DNA from: Dehalococcoides mccartyi
GTDB lineage: Bacteria; Chloroflexota; Dehalococcoidia; Dehalococcoidales; Dehalococcoidaceae
Length of the DNA: 64,000 nucleotides
Assembly (NCBI RefSeq): GCF_001889305.1
Contig: NZ_CP013074.1
Span: 868,001 to 932,000 of the forward strand
Reading direction: 5' to 3'
How positions within the stretch are numbered: the stretch's first letter is position 1; each line of letters begins with the position of its first letter. Under the pieces are notes generated by a model. It saw only the letters and a list, made by a program, of their open reading frames with translations. It was not told where the DNA came from and did not search any database. A program made the position numbers and the translations under genes. Positions 26,090 through 34,293 of this stretch are shown one piece after another.

Positions 26090-28576
26090 ATGTCTGAAAA
26101 TAAGCGGCCGGATGCTCTGCCCAAGATAATTATAGGTATAAGCGGCATGTCATGTACCAGATGTGCCGCCAGCATCGAAGCGCGTTTATCAAAAACGGCT
26201 GGTGTAATAAACCCTAAACTTAATTTTGCCTCCGGTAAGCTCATTTTTAGTTATGATCCGTCTGTTATCAATCTGTCAGATATAAAGGCCATTATTACCG
26301 ATTTAGGTTACGGTATTATCAGTAATAAATCTATTTTCCCCATAAAAGGCCTTCATTGTACGTCCTGTGCAGCCAGAGCCGAAAAGGCTCTGATAAATAC
26401 AAGCGGTGTAATTAATGCAGGTGTTAATCTGGCCAACCAGACTGCCAGCATAGAATATCTGGATTATATTTCTTTCCGCGAACTCAGCCAGTCCATAAGC
26501 AATATCGGCTATGAACTATTGCCCGAAGAAACACCTCGGGATGAAATTTCTCACTCAGAAGCTACTGAAACCCGGCAATTAAAACGGGAACTTTCAGTAG
26601 CTTTGGTGCTGGGAATAAGCCTTATGATTATAGGATTCTTGCCAGCTTTTGGCGGCAAGGAATTTATTATGTTTTTGCTGGCTACGCCAGTGCAATTCTG
26701 GGCGGGACTGCGTTTTTACCGCGGGGCATTTGCCGCCTTGAAAAACCGCACCACAGATATGAATACCCTTATAGCGCTGGGTACTTCCGCTGCCTACTTG
26801 TATAGTATGATAGCTTTGGTGTTCCCGCCTTTATTTGATTCACCTTTGCTGGAAAAACACTTGTATTTTGATACATCCGCTATGATTATCGCCCTTATCC
26901 TGACCGGACGTTTTCTGGAATCCCGTGCTAGAGGCCGTACTTCTGATGCCATTCGCCGTTTGATTGGTCTTCAGCCAAGTACAGCCTCAATTATAAAAGA
27001 CGGCAAAGAAATTTTGGTAAGTATAAACGAAGTAATGGCAGGCGACAAAATTATTATTCGCCCGGGTGAAAGACTACCCGTGGACGGGCTGATACTGGAA
27101 GGTTATTCCAGCCTGGACGAATCTATGGTAACCGGCGAAAGTATTCCGGCTGAAAAAAAAGCGGGGGATAATGTTATCGGCGGTACGTTTAACCAAACAG
27201 GTGCGTTCACTTACGAAGCTCAAAAGGTGGGAGCGGATACCGCACTTGCCCGTATAATACGGCTGGTTGAGGAAGCTCAGGGAAGCAAAGCTCCCATTCA
27301 GCGTTTGGCGGATAAAATAGCCTCGGTATTTGTGCCTGTAGTTATAGGAATCTCCGTTTTAACTTTTATTTTCTGGCTTTTTTTCGGGCCGGAACCTGCC
27401 TTCACTTATGCTTTTTTAAACCTTATTACAGTATTGATTATAGCCTGCCCGTGCGCATTAGGTTTGGCCACACCTACAGCCCTTATTGTCGGTATGGGCA
27501 AAGGAGCTGAGAACGGCATACTTATCCGCAGCGCAGTAGCTCTGGAGAAAATACACAAACTGGATACTATAGTACTGGATAAAACAGGCACACTGACACG
27601 CGGCAAACCGGTGTTGAGCAATCTGGTAAGCCACCGTTTTGATAAAGATGCCTTTTTAACTCTGGTTGCCTCTGCCGAACAGTTTTCCGAACACCCTTTA
27701 GCCAAAGCTGTTTTAAAAGAGGCCGGGCGTAAAAAACTTGCACTTACAAATCCTGCGGAATTTTCAGCTTTGCCCGGTGCAGGGTTAAAAGCTACAGTTA
27801 ACAGCGAGCAGATACTCATAGGAAACACAACCCTGATGCAGTCTCATAATATATCTCTGGCCGAATACCAATCTGAAGCTGACAAACTTTGGGAAGCGGG
27901 TGAAAGCCTGATTTTTGTGGCGGCAAACGGGAAACTCGAGGGTATTGTAGCCGTAAGGGATATATTGAAACGGGAATCAGCTGCCGTTATTTCCGAACTA
28001 AAAGCACATAAACTTAATACAATCATGCTAACAGGTGATAATCACCGGGCAGCCAAGCGCATTGCAGATGAACTGGGTATAGACCAATACGTAGCTGAAA
28101 TAAAACCCGAAGACAAATCCAAACTTATACAAGATCTGCAAAACAAAGGCCGTTTAGTAGCTATGGTGGGAGACGGCATAAATGATGCTCCGGCACTTGC
28201 CAAGGCTGATGTGGGTATCGCCATTGGCACAGGCACCGATATAGCCATGGAAACCGGTGATATTACCCTTATTTCCGGTGACCTTTTTGGCATCACCAAA
28301 GCCATCCTGCTCAGCAAGGCGACTTTTAATACCATACGCCAAAACCTCTTCTGGGCATTTTTCTACAATATTATCCTTATACCCGTAGCTGCAGGTGTAC
28401 TTTATCTGTTTTTCAGCCAGAACGGTGTTCCTCAATCACTGCATTTCTTTCTGGGTGAATACGGTTTTCTAAACCCTATACTGGCAGCTCTAGCTATGGC
28501 TATAAGTTCTCTGACTGTAGTTGGCAATTCCCTCCGTCTGCGCGGTATAAAACTAAGTACCTATCTAAAGCATTAA
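26090..28576 (+). CDS. copA: Copper-exporting P1B-type ATPase
   Basis: The 828-residue protein has two N-terminal heavy-metal-associated domains (C22-TR-C25 and C90-TS-C93), about eight membrane helices, the transport motif [14 protein letters not shown], phosphorylation site [13 protein letters not shown] (nucleotide-binding HP motif) and [16 protein letters not shown]. This layout is that of CopA, exporting Cu(I) from the cytoplasm. It follows the SHOCT gene, and oxidative and protein-stress genes lie downstream. No CsoR or CueR regulator gene adjoins. Confidence 0.95.
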   Translation: MSENKRPDALPKIIIGISGMSCTRCAASIEARLSKTAGVINPKLNFASGKLIFSYDPSVINLSDIKAIITDLGYGIISNKSIFPIKGLHCTSCAARAEKALINTSGVINAGVNLANQTASIEYLDYISFRELSQSISNIGYELLPEETPRDEISHSEATETRQLKRELSVALVLGISLMIIGFLPAFGGKEFIMFLLATPVQFWAGLRFYRGAFAALKNRTTDMNTLIALGTSAAYLYSMIALVFPPLFDSPLLEKHLYFDTSAMIIALILTGRFLESRARGRTSDAIRRLIGLQPSTASIIKDGKEILVSINEVMAGDKIIIRPGERLPVDGLILEGYSSLDESMVTGESIPAEKKAGDNVIGGTFNQTGAFTYEAQKVGADTALARIIRLVEEAQGSKAPIQRLADKIASVFVPVVIGISVLTFIFWLFFGPEPAFTYAFLNLITVLIIACPCALGLATPTALIVGMGKGAENGILIRSAVALEKIHKLDTIVLDKTGTLTRGKPVLSNLVSHRFDKDAFLTLVASAEQFSEHPLAKAVLKEAGRKKLALTNPAEFSALPGAGLKATVNSEQILIGNTTLMQSHNISLAEYQSEADKLWEAGESLIFVAANGKLEGIVAVRDILKRESAAVISELKAHKLNTIMLTGDNHRAAKRIADELGIDQYVAEIKPEDKSKLIQDLQNKGRLVAMVGDGINDAPALAKADVGIAIGTGTDIAMETGDITLISGDLFGITKAILLSKATFNTIRQNLFWAFFYNIILIPVAAGVLYLFFSQNGVPQSLHFFLGEYGFLNPILAALAMAISSLTVVGNSLRLRGIKLSTYLKH

Positions 28577-28603
28577 CACAACCGTTATAAGTATTGATAC
28601 GTA

Positions 28604-28632
28604 TTGAGACAGTTTTACCCGCGTGGCATACT
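28604..28632 (+). promoter_or_regulatory. Possible promoter of the Hsp20 gene
   Basis: TTGAGA and CATACT are 17 bases apart. Transcription would start near 28639, about 35 bases before the ATG. No CIRCE or HAIR-type repeat is seen. The -10 match is only moderate. Confidence 0.35.
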
Positions 28633-28673
28633 TTTTATATGAGGAGAGAGCGGGCACAAAAGGAGGTAGGATT

Positions 28674-29162
28674 ATGACTCTGGAAAGATGGCAACCCGGT
28701 TGGTCACTCCGTCCCTGGCGTCCTTTCCGAGAAGTACTCAGTCCAGGCCTCTGGAATATGCTGACCAATGAGCGTGACTGGCTGCCGGCCACTGAAATGT
28801 TAGAGCTTAAAGACAAATATCTAATAAAAGCCGAGATGCCCGGAATAAATGAAGAAGATATTGAAGTCTCTGTATCTGACAATGTCCTCACTATAAAAGG
28901 TGAAAAAAAATGCACCAGCGAAATATCAGAGGAAAACTATTACTTCAGTGAGAGAAGCTATGGCAGTTTCTCACGCTCCATGACTTTACCCAACAACACC
29001 AGCCTCCAGAATATTGCCGCCACTCTGGATAACGGCATTCTGGAAATCAGCATCCCCAAAATATCCGAGGCCAAAGCCAAAAAGGTTTCGGTAACCAAAA
29101 CTGCCAAATCCAAAAAAGCGGATATAAATACCAAGCCCGCAAAACCTAAAACAAAATCCTGA
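28674..29162 (+). CDS. Hsp20-type small heat shock protein
   Basis: An ATP-independent chaperone that binds unfolding proteins. I chose the ATG at 28674 (162 aa), seven bases after AGGAGG, over an upstream ATG lacking one. The alpha-crystallin domain spans about 38-135: DWLPATEMLELKDKYLIKAEMPGINEEDIEVSVSDNVLTIKG and the hallmark LDNGILEISIPK. The C-terminal 25 residues are Lys/Ala/Pro-rich, a longer and more basic tail than usual. Neighbours are metal and oxygen stress genes. Confidence 0.92.
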   Translation: MTLERWQPGWSLRPWRPFREVLSPGLWNMLTNERDWLPATEMLELKDKYLIKAEMPGINEEDIEVSVSDNVLTIKGEKKCTSEISEENYYFSERSYGSFSRSMTLPNNTSLQNIAATLDNGILEISIPKISEAKAKKVSVTKTAKSKKADINTKPAKPKTKS

Positions 29163-29217
29163 ACATATCGCTTTAAACTGCCCGCTCTAAATATCACAAA
29201 TATAGAAAGGACTCCAA

Positions 29218-30045
29218 ATGGAAAAACCCCGAATAATAGAGCTGTTAAAAAGAGACATGGAGGATGAACACGGAGCCATTATCCAGTATTTAGGTCACGC
29301 ATATGCTATAGGCGAAGGCGAAGTAGCGTGCGAAATAGAAGCCATTGCCCGTGAGGAAATGCGTCATCTGGACTGGCTTGCAGAAGCCATCACAGACTTG
29401 GGGGGAGAATTAAGTTTCAAACGCGGCATGATGGATATGACAGGCAAAACTGTATCCGAGTGGATGCAGGCTAATGTGGGGCTTGAAAACGGTGCTATTG
29501 CCCAATACCGCGAACATATAAAGCTTATTGATAACCTCAAGATTAAACGTTTGCTTGAGCGTATACTTTCGGACGAAGAGTCTCATCAGGGTGACTTCAA
29601 GCATTTTGTTGAGAAGACTCTGCGCGAAAAAATGACAGATAAGCGCGGAAACACCACCGATACTAACACTGAAAATTTGAGCTGGGGCATAAAACACGAA
29701 TATACGGTTATTATCCAATACCTTCTTCAGTCATATGCGGCTAAAAACGAAAAAACCCGAAAAGAGTTGCAAGATCAAGCTGTAAATGAAATGCAGCATA
29801 TGGGCTGGCTGTCCGAAAAGATGATAGATAAAAAAGGCCGTCCTCACCTGGAGCATGATAAATTTGAAAAGACTCTTGAACACAATACAATGCTCAAGGC
29901 AGATATAGAGTTGGAACACAAGGTGGCTGATAAATATGAACAATCTGCTGCCCAGTCAACAGAGGGGGATGTTAAAGAACTTTTCCGAAAACTGGCTGCC
30001 CACGAACGCTACCATGCAGAAATATTTAAGGACCTTTTAGAATAA
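29218..30045 (+). CDS. Double ferritin-like (rubrerythrin/bacterioferritin superfamily) protein
   Basis: The 275-residue protein is two four-helix ferritin-like domains in tandem. Domain 1 has E17 in MEDEHGAIIQYLGHAY, E46-E47-x-x-H50, a second pair ENGAIAQYREH and DEESHQGDF. Domain 2 repeats this pattern: KHEYTVIIQYLLQSYAA, NEMQHMGWL, ELEHKVADKYEQSAA and AHERYHAEIF. Each domain thus keeps ExxH ligands for a di-iron site. Iron storage or peroxide removal is likely. It sits between Hsp20 and superoxide dismutase genes, and a poor GAAAGGA precedes the ATG. Confidence 0.85.
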   Translation: MEKPRIIELLKRDMEDEHGAIIQYLGHAYAIGEGEVACEIEAIAREEMRHLDWLAEAITDLGGELSFKRGMMDMTGKTVSEWMQANVGLENGAIAQYREHIKLIDNLKIKRLLERILSDEESHQGDFKHFVEKTLREKMTDKRGNTTDTNTENLSWGIKHEYTVIIQYLLQSYAAKNEKTRKELQDQAVNEMQHMGWLSEKMIDKKGRPHLEHDKFEKTLEHNTMLKADIELEHKVADKYEQSAAQSTEGDVKELFRKLAAHERYHAEIFKDLLE

Positions 30046-30074
30046 AATATATTGCTATTTTGGAGGAACTGGTT

Positions 30075-30653
30075 ATGTATACAGCCCGTGATTATTCGTC
30101 CCTGATAGGTCTCGAAGGATTTTCTGATACACTCCTTAGAAATCACTTTACCTTATATCAGGGTTATGTAAACAACACTAATAAACTTTCAGATACCTTA
30201 AAAACTATGCTCACCGAGGGTAAAACAGCTACTCCAGAATATGCCGAACTCAAACGCCGATTTGGGTTTGAGTATAACGGTATGCGTCTGCACGAGTATT
30301 ACTTTTCTAATCTGGGTACTTCTGCACCCCTATCCGAATCAAACAAACTTTACCAGGCAATATCAGCAGAGTTTGGCAGCTACCAGCTCTGGGAAGCAGA
30401 CTTTAAGGCTACTGCCGCAATGCGGGGAATAGGCTGGGTAGTACTCTATAAAGATTCCCAGACAGGGCGGCTTTTTAACCAATGGATAAACGAACATGAG
30501 ACCGGGCATCTGGCAGGTTTGTCTCCGATATTGGTCATAGACGTATTTGAACATGCCTTTATTACAGATTACGGTTTGAAACGGGCGGATTATATTTCCG
30601 CCTTCATTAAGAACACAAACTGGGCTGAAGCGGAAAAACGCTTTAAGGCATAA
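30075..30653 (+). CDS. sod: Fe/Mn superoxide dismutase family protein
   Basis: The ATG at 30075 (192 aa) follows TTGGAGGAAC; earlier in-frame starts overlap that site. The four metal ligands appear in order: H24 (LLRNHFTLYQGYVNN), His of LHEYYFSNLG, and Asp/His of DVFEHAFITDYGLKRADYISAF. The sequence departs from classical SODs at several second-sphere positions (for instance DVFEH for DVWEH and a shortened N-terminal hairpin), so activity or metal choice may differ. A strong terminator follows. Confidence 0.88.
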   Translation: MYTARDYSSLIGLEGFSDTLLRNHFTLYQGYVNNTNKLSDTLKTMLTEGKTATPEYAELKRRFGFEYNGMRLHEYYFSNLGTSAPLSESNKLYQAISAEFGSYQLWEADFKATAAMRGIGWVVLYKDSQTGRLFNQWINEHETGHLAGLSPILVIDVFEHAFITDYGLKRADYISAFIKNTNWAEAEKRFKA

Positions 30654-30663
30654 AATCCCGCGT

Positions 30664-30710
30664 ATAAAGATGAGGGGCAGTTTTTAACTGCCCCTCATCT
30701 TTATTTTTAT
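30664..30710 (+). terminator. Intrinsic terminator after sod
   Basis: A perfect 19-bp stem (30664-30682 with 30686-30704) with a TTT loop is followed by a T-rich run. It ends the hsp20-ferritin-sod unit and also separates it from the convergent zinc-ribbon gene. Confidence 0.9.
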
Positions 30711-30730
30711 ATAATTATTATTAGTAAAAT

Positions 30731-31495
30731 TTAATCAACCGGTATATCTGCCATATATATTTTTACTATGCCATCCTGAGGGAACCAATAATAAACAGTT
30801 GTACCCACCATGGCTTCACAAATCACATAAGAGTACCCTGTTGCATGTCCCCAAGATATACAGGCAGAGACCAGATACCCGTCTTCCATTGCCGCCTGTT
30901 GAATTGCCAAAGCAGTAGCATATTGGTCATCAGCATAATTATAATCAGTCTGCTTATGGCTGCTGGCCCAAAGCTGAAGCTTGTTAAGTGACTCAAAGTT
31001 TCTCAGCGGGTATTTTGCCTGAATAGCGGCTAGATCTTCTTCGGCAGTTGCCAGTTGTGATTGGGTTGAGCTAAGCTGCCCATTCACGTCTTGAATAGTG
31101 GATTGAGCGGCAGATAAATCTGACTGCAAACTTGATTTGTCTGCATTTAGCCCTGAAATTGTCTCCTGCTGGGTATTAATGGTATTGCTGTCATCTATAT
31201 ATTTATAGCCCAAAAATCCGGCAGCAATTACCGCCACTGCCAAAAATACAGAAAGTATGGTAACCGGCATATTGGGATTTTTTTTCGGGGACATCCGGGG
31301 CTCTGGGGCACTGACTGATGAAAAAGTAACGGGAGTTACATCAGGAAGTTTTTCAATGGTCTGCTCATTTGTTGCTGGCGTGACATAAATTTCACTATTC
31401 TTAGCTGTAGTTGAAATATCCTGCTTTGCACCGCAAGCCTTACAAAATAAGTCATCACCGGATATTTCATTTCCACACTTAGTACAATACGACAT
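30731..31495 (-). CDS. Zinc-ribbon, membrane-anchored coiled-coil protein
   Basis: The 254-residue protein starts with a zinc ribbon (CTKCG...CKACG, residues 4-22), then a low-complexity linker, one membrane helix (VTILSVFLAVAVIAAGFLGYKYI near 78-100), a coiled coil of about 55 residues rich in Gln/Ser/Ala (SGLNADKSSLQSDLSAAQST) and a C-terminal globular part with conserved-looking Cys and Trp. The ribbon would be cytoplasmic and the coiled coil external. Function is unknown. It has its own promoter at 31530-31560. Confidence 0.8.
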   Translation of the reverse strand: MSYCTKCGNEISGDDLFCKACGAKQDISTTAKNSEIYVTPATNEQTIEKLPDVTPVTFSSVSAPEPRMSPKKNPNMPVTILSVFLAVAVIAAGFLGYKYIDDSNTINTQQETISGLNADKSSLQSDLSAAQSTIQDVNGQLSSTQSQLATAEEDLAAIQAKYPLRNFESLNKLQLWASSHKQTDYNYADDQYATALAIQQAAMEDGYLVSACISWGHATGYSYVICEAMVGTTVYYWFPQDGIVKIYMADIPVD

Positions 31496-31529
31496 ACGCT
31501 ACCTCTCAATATTTTTAAGTACAATGAGC

Positions 31530-31560
31530 ATTATAGTCTTACGTTAGCTATAGCTGTCAA
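31530..31560 (-). promoter_or_regulatory. Promoter of the zinc-ribbon membrane protein
   Basis: TTGACA (31555-31560) and TATAAT (31530-31535) both match consensus perfectly but are 19 bases apart. The start codon at 31495 follows with GAGAGG upstream. Confidence 0.6.
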
Positions 31561-31590
31561 CACTTTTACAACAAATATTATCCATATAAC

Positions 31591-31622
31591 AAAAAAGCCC
31601 CAGGCTTCTTACTGCCAGGGGC
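31591..31622 (-). terminator. Intrinsic terminator of the tRNA unit
   Basis: On the minus strand a GC-rich stem (31597-31605 with 31614-31622, one mismatch) is followed by six T (31596-31591). It lies 20 bases beyond the end of tRNA-Arg. Confidence 0.75.
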
Positions 31623-31641
31623 ATATATTTAGCTTCAAATA

Positions 31642-31717
31642 TGGCGCGCCTAGAGGGATTCGAACCCACGACCCTCGGTTCCGAAGACCGATGCTCTATC
31701 CACTGAGCTATAGGCGC
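31642..31717 (-). tRNA. tRNA-Arg(TCG)
   Basis: A complete cloverleaf can be read on the minus strand: acceptor arm GCGCCTA/TAGGCGC, D arm, anticodon stem TCGGT/ACCGA with loop CTTCGGA and anticodon TCG, T arm with GGTTCGAATCC. The CCA end is encoded (31642-31644). It reads codon CGA and, by wobble, CGG. Confidence 0.95.
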
Positions 31718-31732
31718 AGGCCGTTTTAAAAA

Positions 31733-31809
31733 TGGGGTGAGTGATGGGACTTGAACCCACGATCTCCAGGGCCACAACCTGGTGCCTTAACCGCTAGGCC
31801 ACACTCACC
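31733..31809 (-). tRNA. tRNA-His(GTG)
   Basis: Cloverleaf on the minus strand with acceptor GTGAGTG/CACTCAC, anticodon stem CCAGG/CCTGG, loop TTGTGGC and anticodon GTG. The extra G at -1, diagnostic for tRNA-His, is encoded (31809) opposite C73, and CCA is encoded. It is 15 bases upstream of tRNA-Arg and probably co-transcribed. Confidence 0.95.
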
Positions 31810-31821
31810 AAAACCACCCGT

Positions 31822-31851
31822 ATTATAGCCAATACCTGCCTATCATTTCAA
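31822..31851 (-). promoter_or_regulatory. Promoter of the tRNA-His/tRNA-Arg unit
   Basis: TTGAAA (31846-31851) and TATAAT (31822-31827) are separated by 18 bases. The start should fall close to 31815, only a few bases before the tRNA-His 5' end. Confidence 0.65.
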
Positions 31852-31879
31852 TTTATTATTAAAACTGGTTATTCCAGCT

Positions 31880-32212
31880 TTAACGCCGCTCCAGATAAGC
31901 AATTGTCACACCCGAACCACCCTCGCCGTATTCTCCCAAGCGATAAGACTGTACAAGAGAATGCCCTTTCAGCTCTTCCCAGACCAGCCCGCGTATCACT
32001 CCGCCGCTTTTGCCGTGTATAATTTTTATAACCATATGCCCAGCCATAAACGCATCATTCAAGTATTGTTTAAACGCCGGCAGAGCTTCATCAACAGTCA
32101 GATGACGAAGGCTTATTTCATTGGGCACGTTGTCCGGGCGGCTTCGCTTCAAGTTGTACGGCACAAGATATCTTAGCATCATGCCCATATGCGGGCAATA
32201 TTGCGGTAACAT
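31880..32212 (-). CDS. Stand-alone Smr-domain protein
   Basis: The 110-residue protein is almost entirely an Smr domain, a nicking-endonuclease or RNA-binding fold found at the C-terminus of MutS2. Visible blocks are EISLRHLTVDEALPAFKQYLNDAF (where the family has DLHG.....EA), VIKIIHGKSGGVIRGLVWEEL (the HGKG.G loop) and GEGGSGVTIAYL. The start is uncertain, because no good ribosome binding site precedes any of the four nearby Met codons. Confidence 0.8.
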   Translation of the reverse strand: MLPQYCPHMGMMLRYLVPYNLKRSRPDNVPNEISLRHLTVDEALPAFKQYLNDAFMAGHMVIKIIHGKSGGVIRGLVWEELKGHSLVQSYRLGEYGEGGSGVTIAYLERR

Positions 32213-32319
32213 TGCCGTATACTGTTTACCTTACAGACTTTACTTCTAACCTCCAAATAGAATACTATTCCCTTGCAGGTTAAAATATCTGACTGTAATT
32301 AAACAATATCGGCGGTGCG

Positions 32320-33096
32320 GTGAAACCCGTAAAGATTATTCCTTGTTTAGACGTTAAAGATAACCGCATAGTTAAGGAAATAAAATTTGCCGATATGGCA
32401 GACGCTTATGACCCGGCTGAAGCGGCTTTTATTTATTCCACTCAATGGGCAGATGAGCTGGCGTTTCTGGATTTGACGGCCACGCTTGAAAATAGGCCTA
32501 TTCATACGGACTGGATAAAAAATATACTATCTAAAAGCGGCTTGCCCTTGATTGCAGGCGGCGGTATCAGTAAATTAAGTGATATTGAAAGTTTACTGGC
32601 AATAGGTGTAAGTAAAATAGCTCTAAATACTGTTACTCCTCAAACCAAATCATTTGTCAGTGATGCTGCAGCCAGATTTGGTAATGAACAGATAATAGTA
32701 GCTATAGACGGCATTAAAAACCCGCCAGGGTATGGACGCCCAAGACTTGAAACTGTTATGCCAAATGGAGATGTCAAACCTAAACTGGAATTGGTAAGTT
32801 GGGCAAAGCAAATGGAAGCGCAAGGGGCAGGTGCCATCTTGCTTACCAGCAAGGATGCTGACGGCACTAAAGACGGCTATGATTTAGAAATGACCAGAGC
32901 TGTTGCCCAGTCTGTCAAAATACCGGTAATTGCCTCCGGTGGTGCAGGCAAACTTGAGGATATGTATACTGCGGTGACCGAAGGCGAAGCTCAGGCGGTG
33001 CTGGCAGCTTCAGTTTTTCATTCCGGTATCATAAAAATACCTGAACTAAAAAAATATTTGCATTCAAAGGGTATTCCAGTAAATATGCCGCATTAA
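32320..33096 (+). CDS. hisF: HisF-like TIM-barrel (imidazole glycerol phosphate synthase cyclase type)
   Basis: HisF makes imidazole glycerol phosphate and AICAR from PRFAR and ammonia. The 258-residue protein keeps the catalytic Asp in PCLDVKDNRIVK (near 11) and in VAIDGIK (near 130), and ends with ILLTSKDADGTKDGYDLEMTRAV and PVIASGGAG. Several normally fixed positions differ (VKEIKF for VKGVNF, GGGISKLSD for GGGIRSVED). No hisH or other his gene is nearby. It could be a true HisF encoded alone or a paralogue with another role. The start is GTG without a clear ribosome binding site. Confidence 0.75.
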   Translation: MKPVKIIPCLDVKDNRIVKEIKFADMADAYDPAEAAFIYSTQWADELAFLDLTATLENRPIHTDWIKNILSKSGLPLIAGGGISKLSDIESLLAIGVSKIALNTVTPQTKSFVSDAAARFGNEQIIVAIDGIKNPPGYGRPRLETVMPNGDVKPKLELVSWAKQMEAQGAGAILLTSKDADGTKDGYDLEMTRAVAQSVKIPVIASGGAGKLEDMYTAVTEGEAQAVLAASVFHSGIIKIPELKKYLHSKGIPVNMPH

Positions 33097-33173
33097 ATAT
33101 ATTTCCCTCAGAACCGCCACCCCTTTTTCTCTAACAGCTTCGTAGATTTCTCGTCAGATATACGGCAAACTAT

Positions 33174-33192
33174 TGCCTTATATGCAAAGGCA
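33174..33192. promoter_or_regulatory. Inverted repeat just upstream of the NrpR-like gene
   Basis: TGCCTT and AAGGCA flank a 7-base spacer and end eight bases before the ATG at 33201. The spacing and position fit an autoregulatory operator. It differs from the archaeal NrpR operator GGAA-N6-TTCC, so the link is a hypothesis. Confidence 0.35.
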
Positions 33193-33200
33193 CTGTTACA

Positions 33201-34253
33201 ATGAATAAAAACCTTACACAGAGGATGAACTTGATAAAACAAGACGGGCGCGAAGTAGAACGTGAGAAATTAGCCATTTTACGGGTTTTGGCCAGCTGCC
33301 AGACACCAGTTGGCAGTAAAATCATTGCCCGCCGCCTGAAAAATGAATACGGGGTTGACCTTTCGGAACGGGCAGTCCGTTATCATCTGATACTGCTTGA
33401 CGAAAGGAAGATGACCTGCAAGATTAGCCGCCGTGATGGCAGAAGCATTACCCAACTGGGTCTTGAAGAGCTGGAAAATGCCATGGTCACCGACAAAGTG
33501 GGCTTTGTCATTGACAAAATTGAACGGCTGGCCTACATGACCGATTTTGATCTGGATACCCTAAGCGGCATGGTGCCGGTAAATATTTCTTTTTTTGCCA
33601 AAGACCAGTTTAAACCCGCTCTCAGGTCCATGGCACAGGCCTACAAAGCCAATTTATGCGTAAGTGATTTAGTGTGTATTGTTCATGAGGGAGACAAGAT
33701 TTCGGATATCACCGTTCCTGCCGGTCAGGTAGCTTTCGCTACTGTCTGCTCTATCGTGATAAACGGCACTCTTCTCAAGGCCGGTATCCCCATGGATTCC
33801 CGCTTTGGAGGTACTCTGCAGTTTCACCAGCATAAACCGTGGCGATTTACAGACATGATTTACTATACAGGATCTTCACTTGACCCGTCTGAAATATTTA
33901 TTGCCAGCCGAATGACCAGTGTTTCAGAGGTAGCCCGAAGGGGTGAGGGGAAAGTTCTCTGCAATTTCCGTGAAATACCTGCTGTAAGCCTGCCGCTGGC
34001 TGAAAAAATAATAGCAAAGCTGAAGAATGCCGGAATAAACGGAGTACTTATGATGGGAGAAGCCGGCAAATCAGTTTGTGAAATGCCGGTAGGTTTGAAC
34101 AAAGTCGGCATGATAATGATGGGCGGGCTTAATCCAGTAGCCGCAGCGGTTGAGAGCAACATACCGGCTGCCAGCCATGCTATGAGCGGTTTAGTACCTT
34201 ACAGCAGTTTTACAAGCTACTGGGAAGCAGCAGGGATTAAGAAACCTGTTTAA
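33201..34253 (+). CDS. NrpR-like regulator (winged helix plus one NrpR domain)
   Basis: The 350-residue protein has an N-terminal winged helix of the RNase R/NrpR type (residues about 20-85: EREKLAILRVLASCQTPVGSKIIARRL...ERAVRYHLILLDERKMT) and a single NrpR regulatory domain (DUF128) from about 100 to 345, with FGGTLQFHQHKPWRFTDMIYYTGSSLDP and PVGLNKVGMIMMGGLNPVAAA. In methanogens NrpR represses nitrogen fixation and assimilation genes in response to 2-oxoglutarate. Bacterial members are rare. No nitrogen gene lies in this window, so its targets are elsewhere. Confidence 0.87.
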   Translation: MNKNLTQRMNLIKQDGREVEREKLAILRVLASCQTPVGSKIIARRLKNEYGVDLSERAVRYHLILLDERKMTCKISRRDGRSITQLGLEELENAMVTDKVGFVIDKIERLAYMTDFDLDTLSGMVPVNISFFAKDQFKPALRSMAQAYKANLCVSDLVCIVHEGDKISDITVPAGQVAFATVCSIVINGTLLKAGIPMDSRFGGTLQFHQHKPWRFTDMIYYTGSSLDPSEIFIASRMTSVSEVARRGEGKVLCNFREIPAVSLPLAEKIIAKLKNAGINGVLMMGEAGKSVCEMPVGLNKVGMIMMGGLNPVAAAVESNIPAASHAMSGLVPYSSFTSYWEAAGIKKPV

Positions 34254-34293
34254 CCAGGCACTATCCGTCCTTATATATGCCTTTGGCATAAAG

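Noticed and set aside
32281-32301. Leaderless start for the HisF-like gene
   Set aside because: No convincing -10 box lies at the right distance before the GTG; the nearest candidates have poor matches or spacing.
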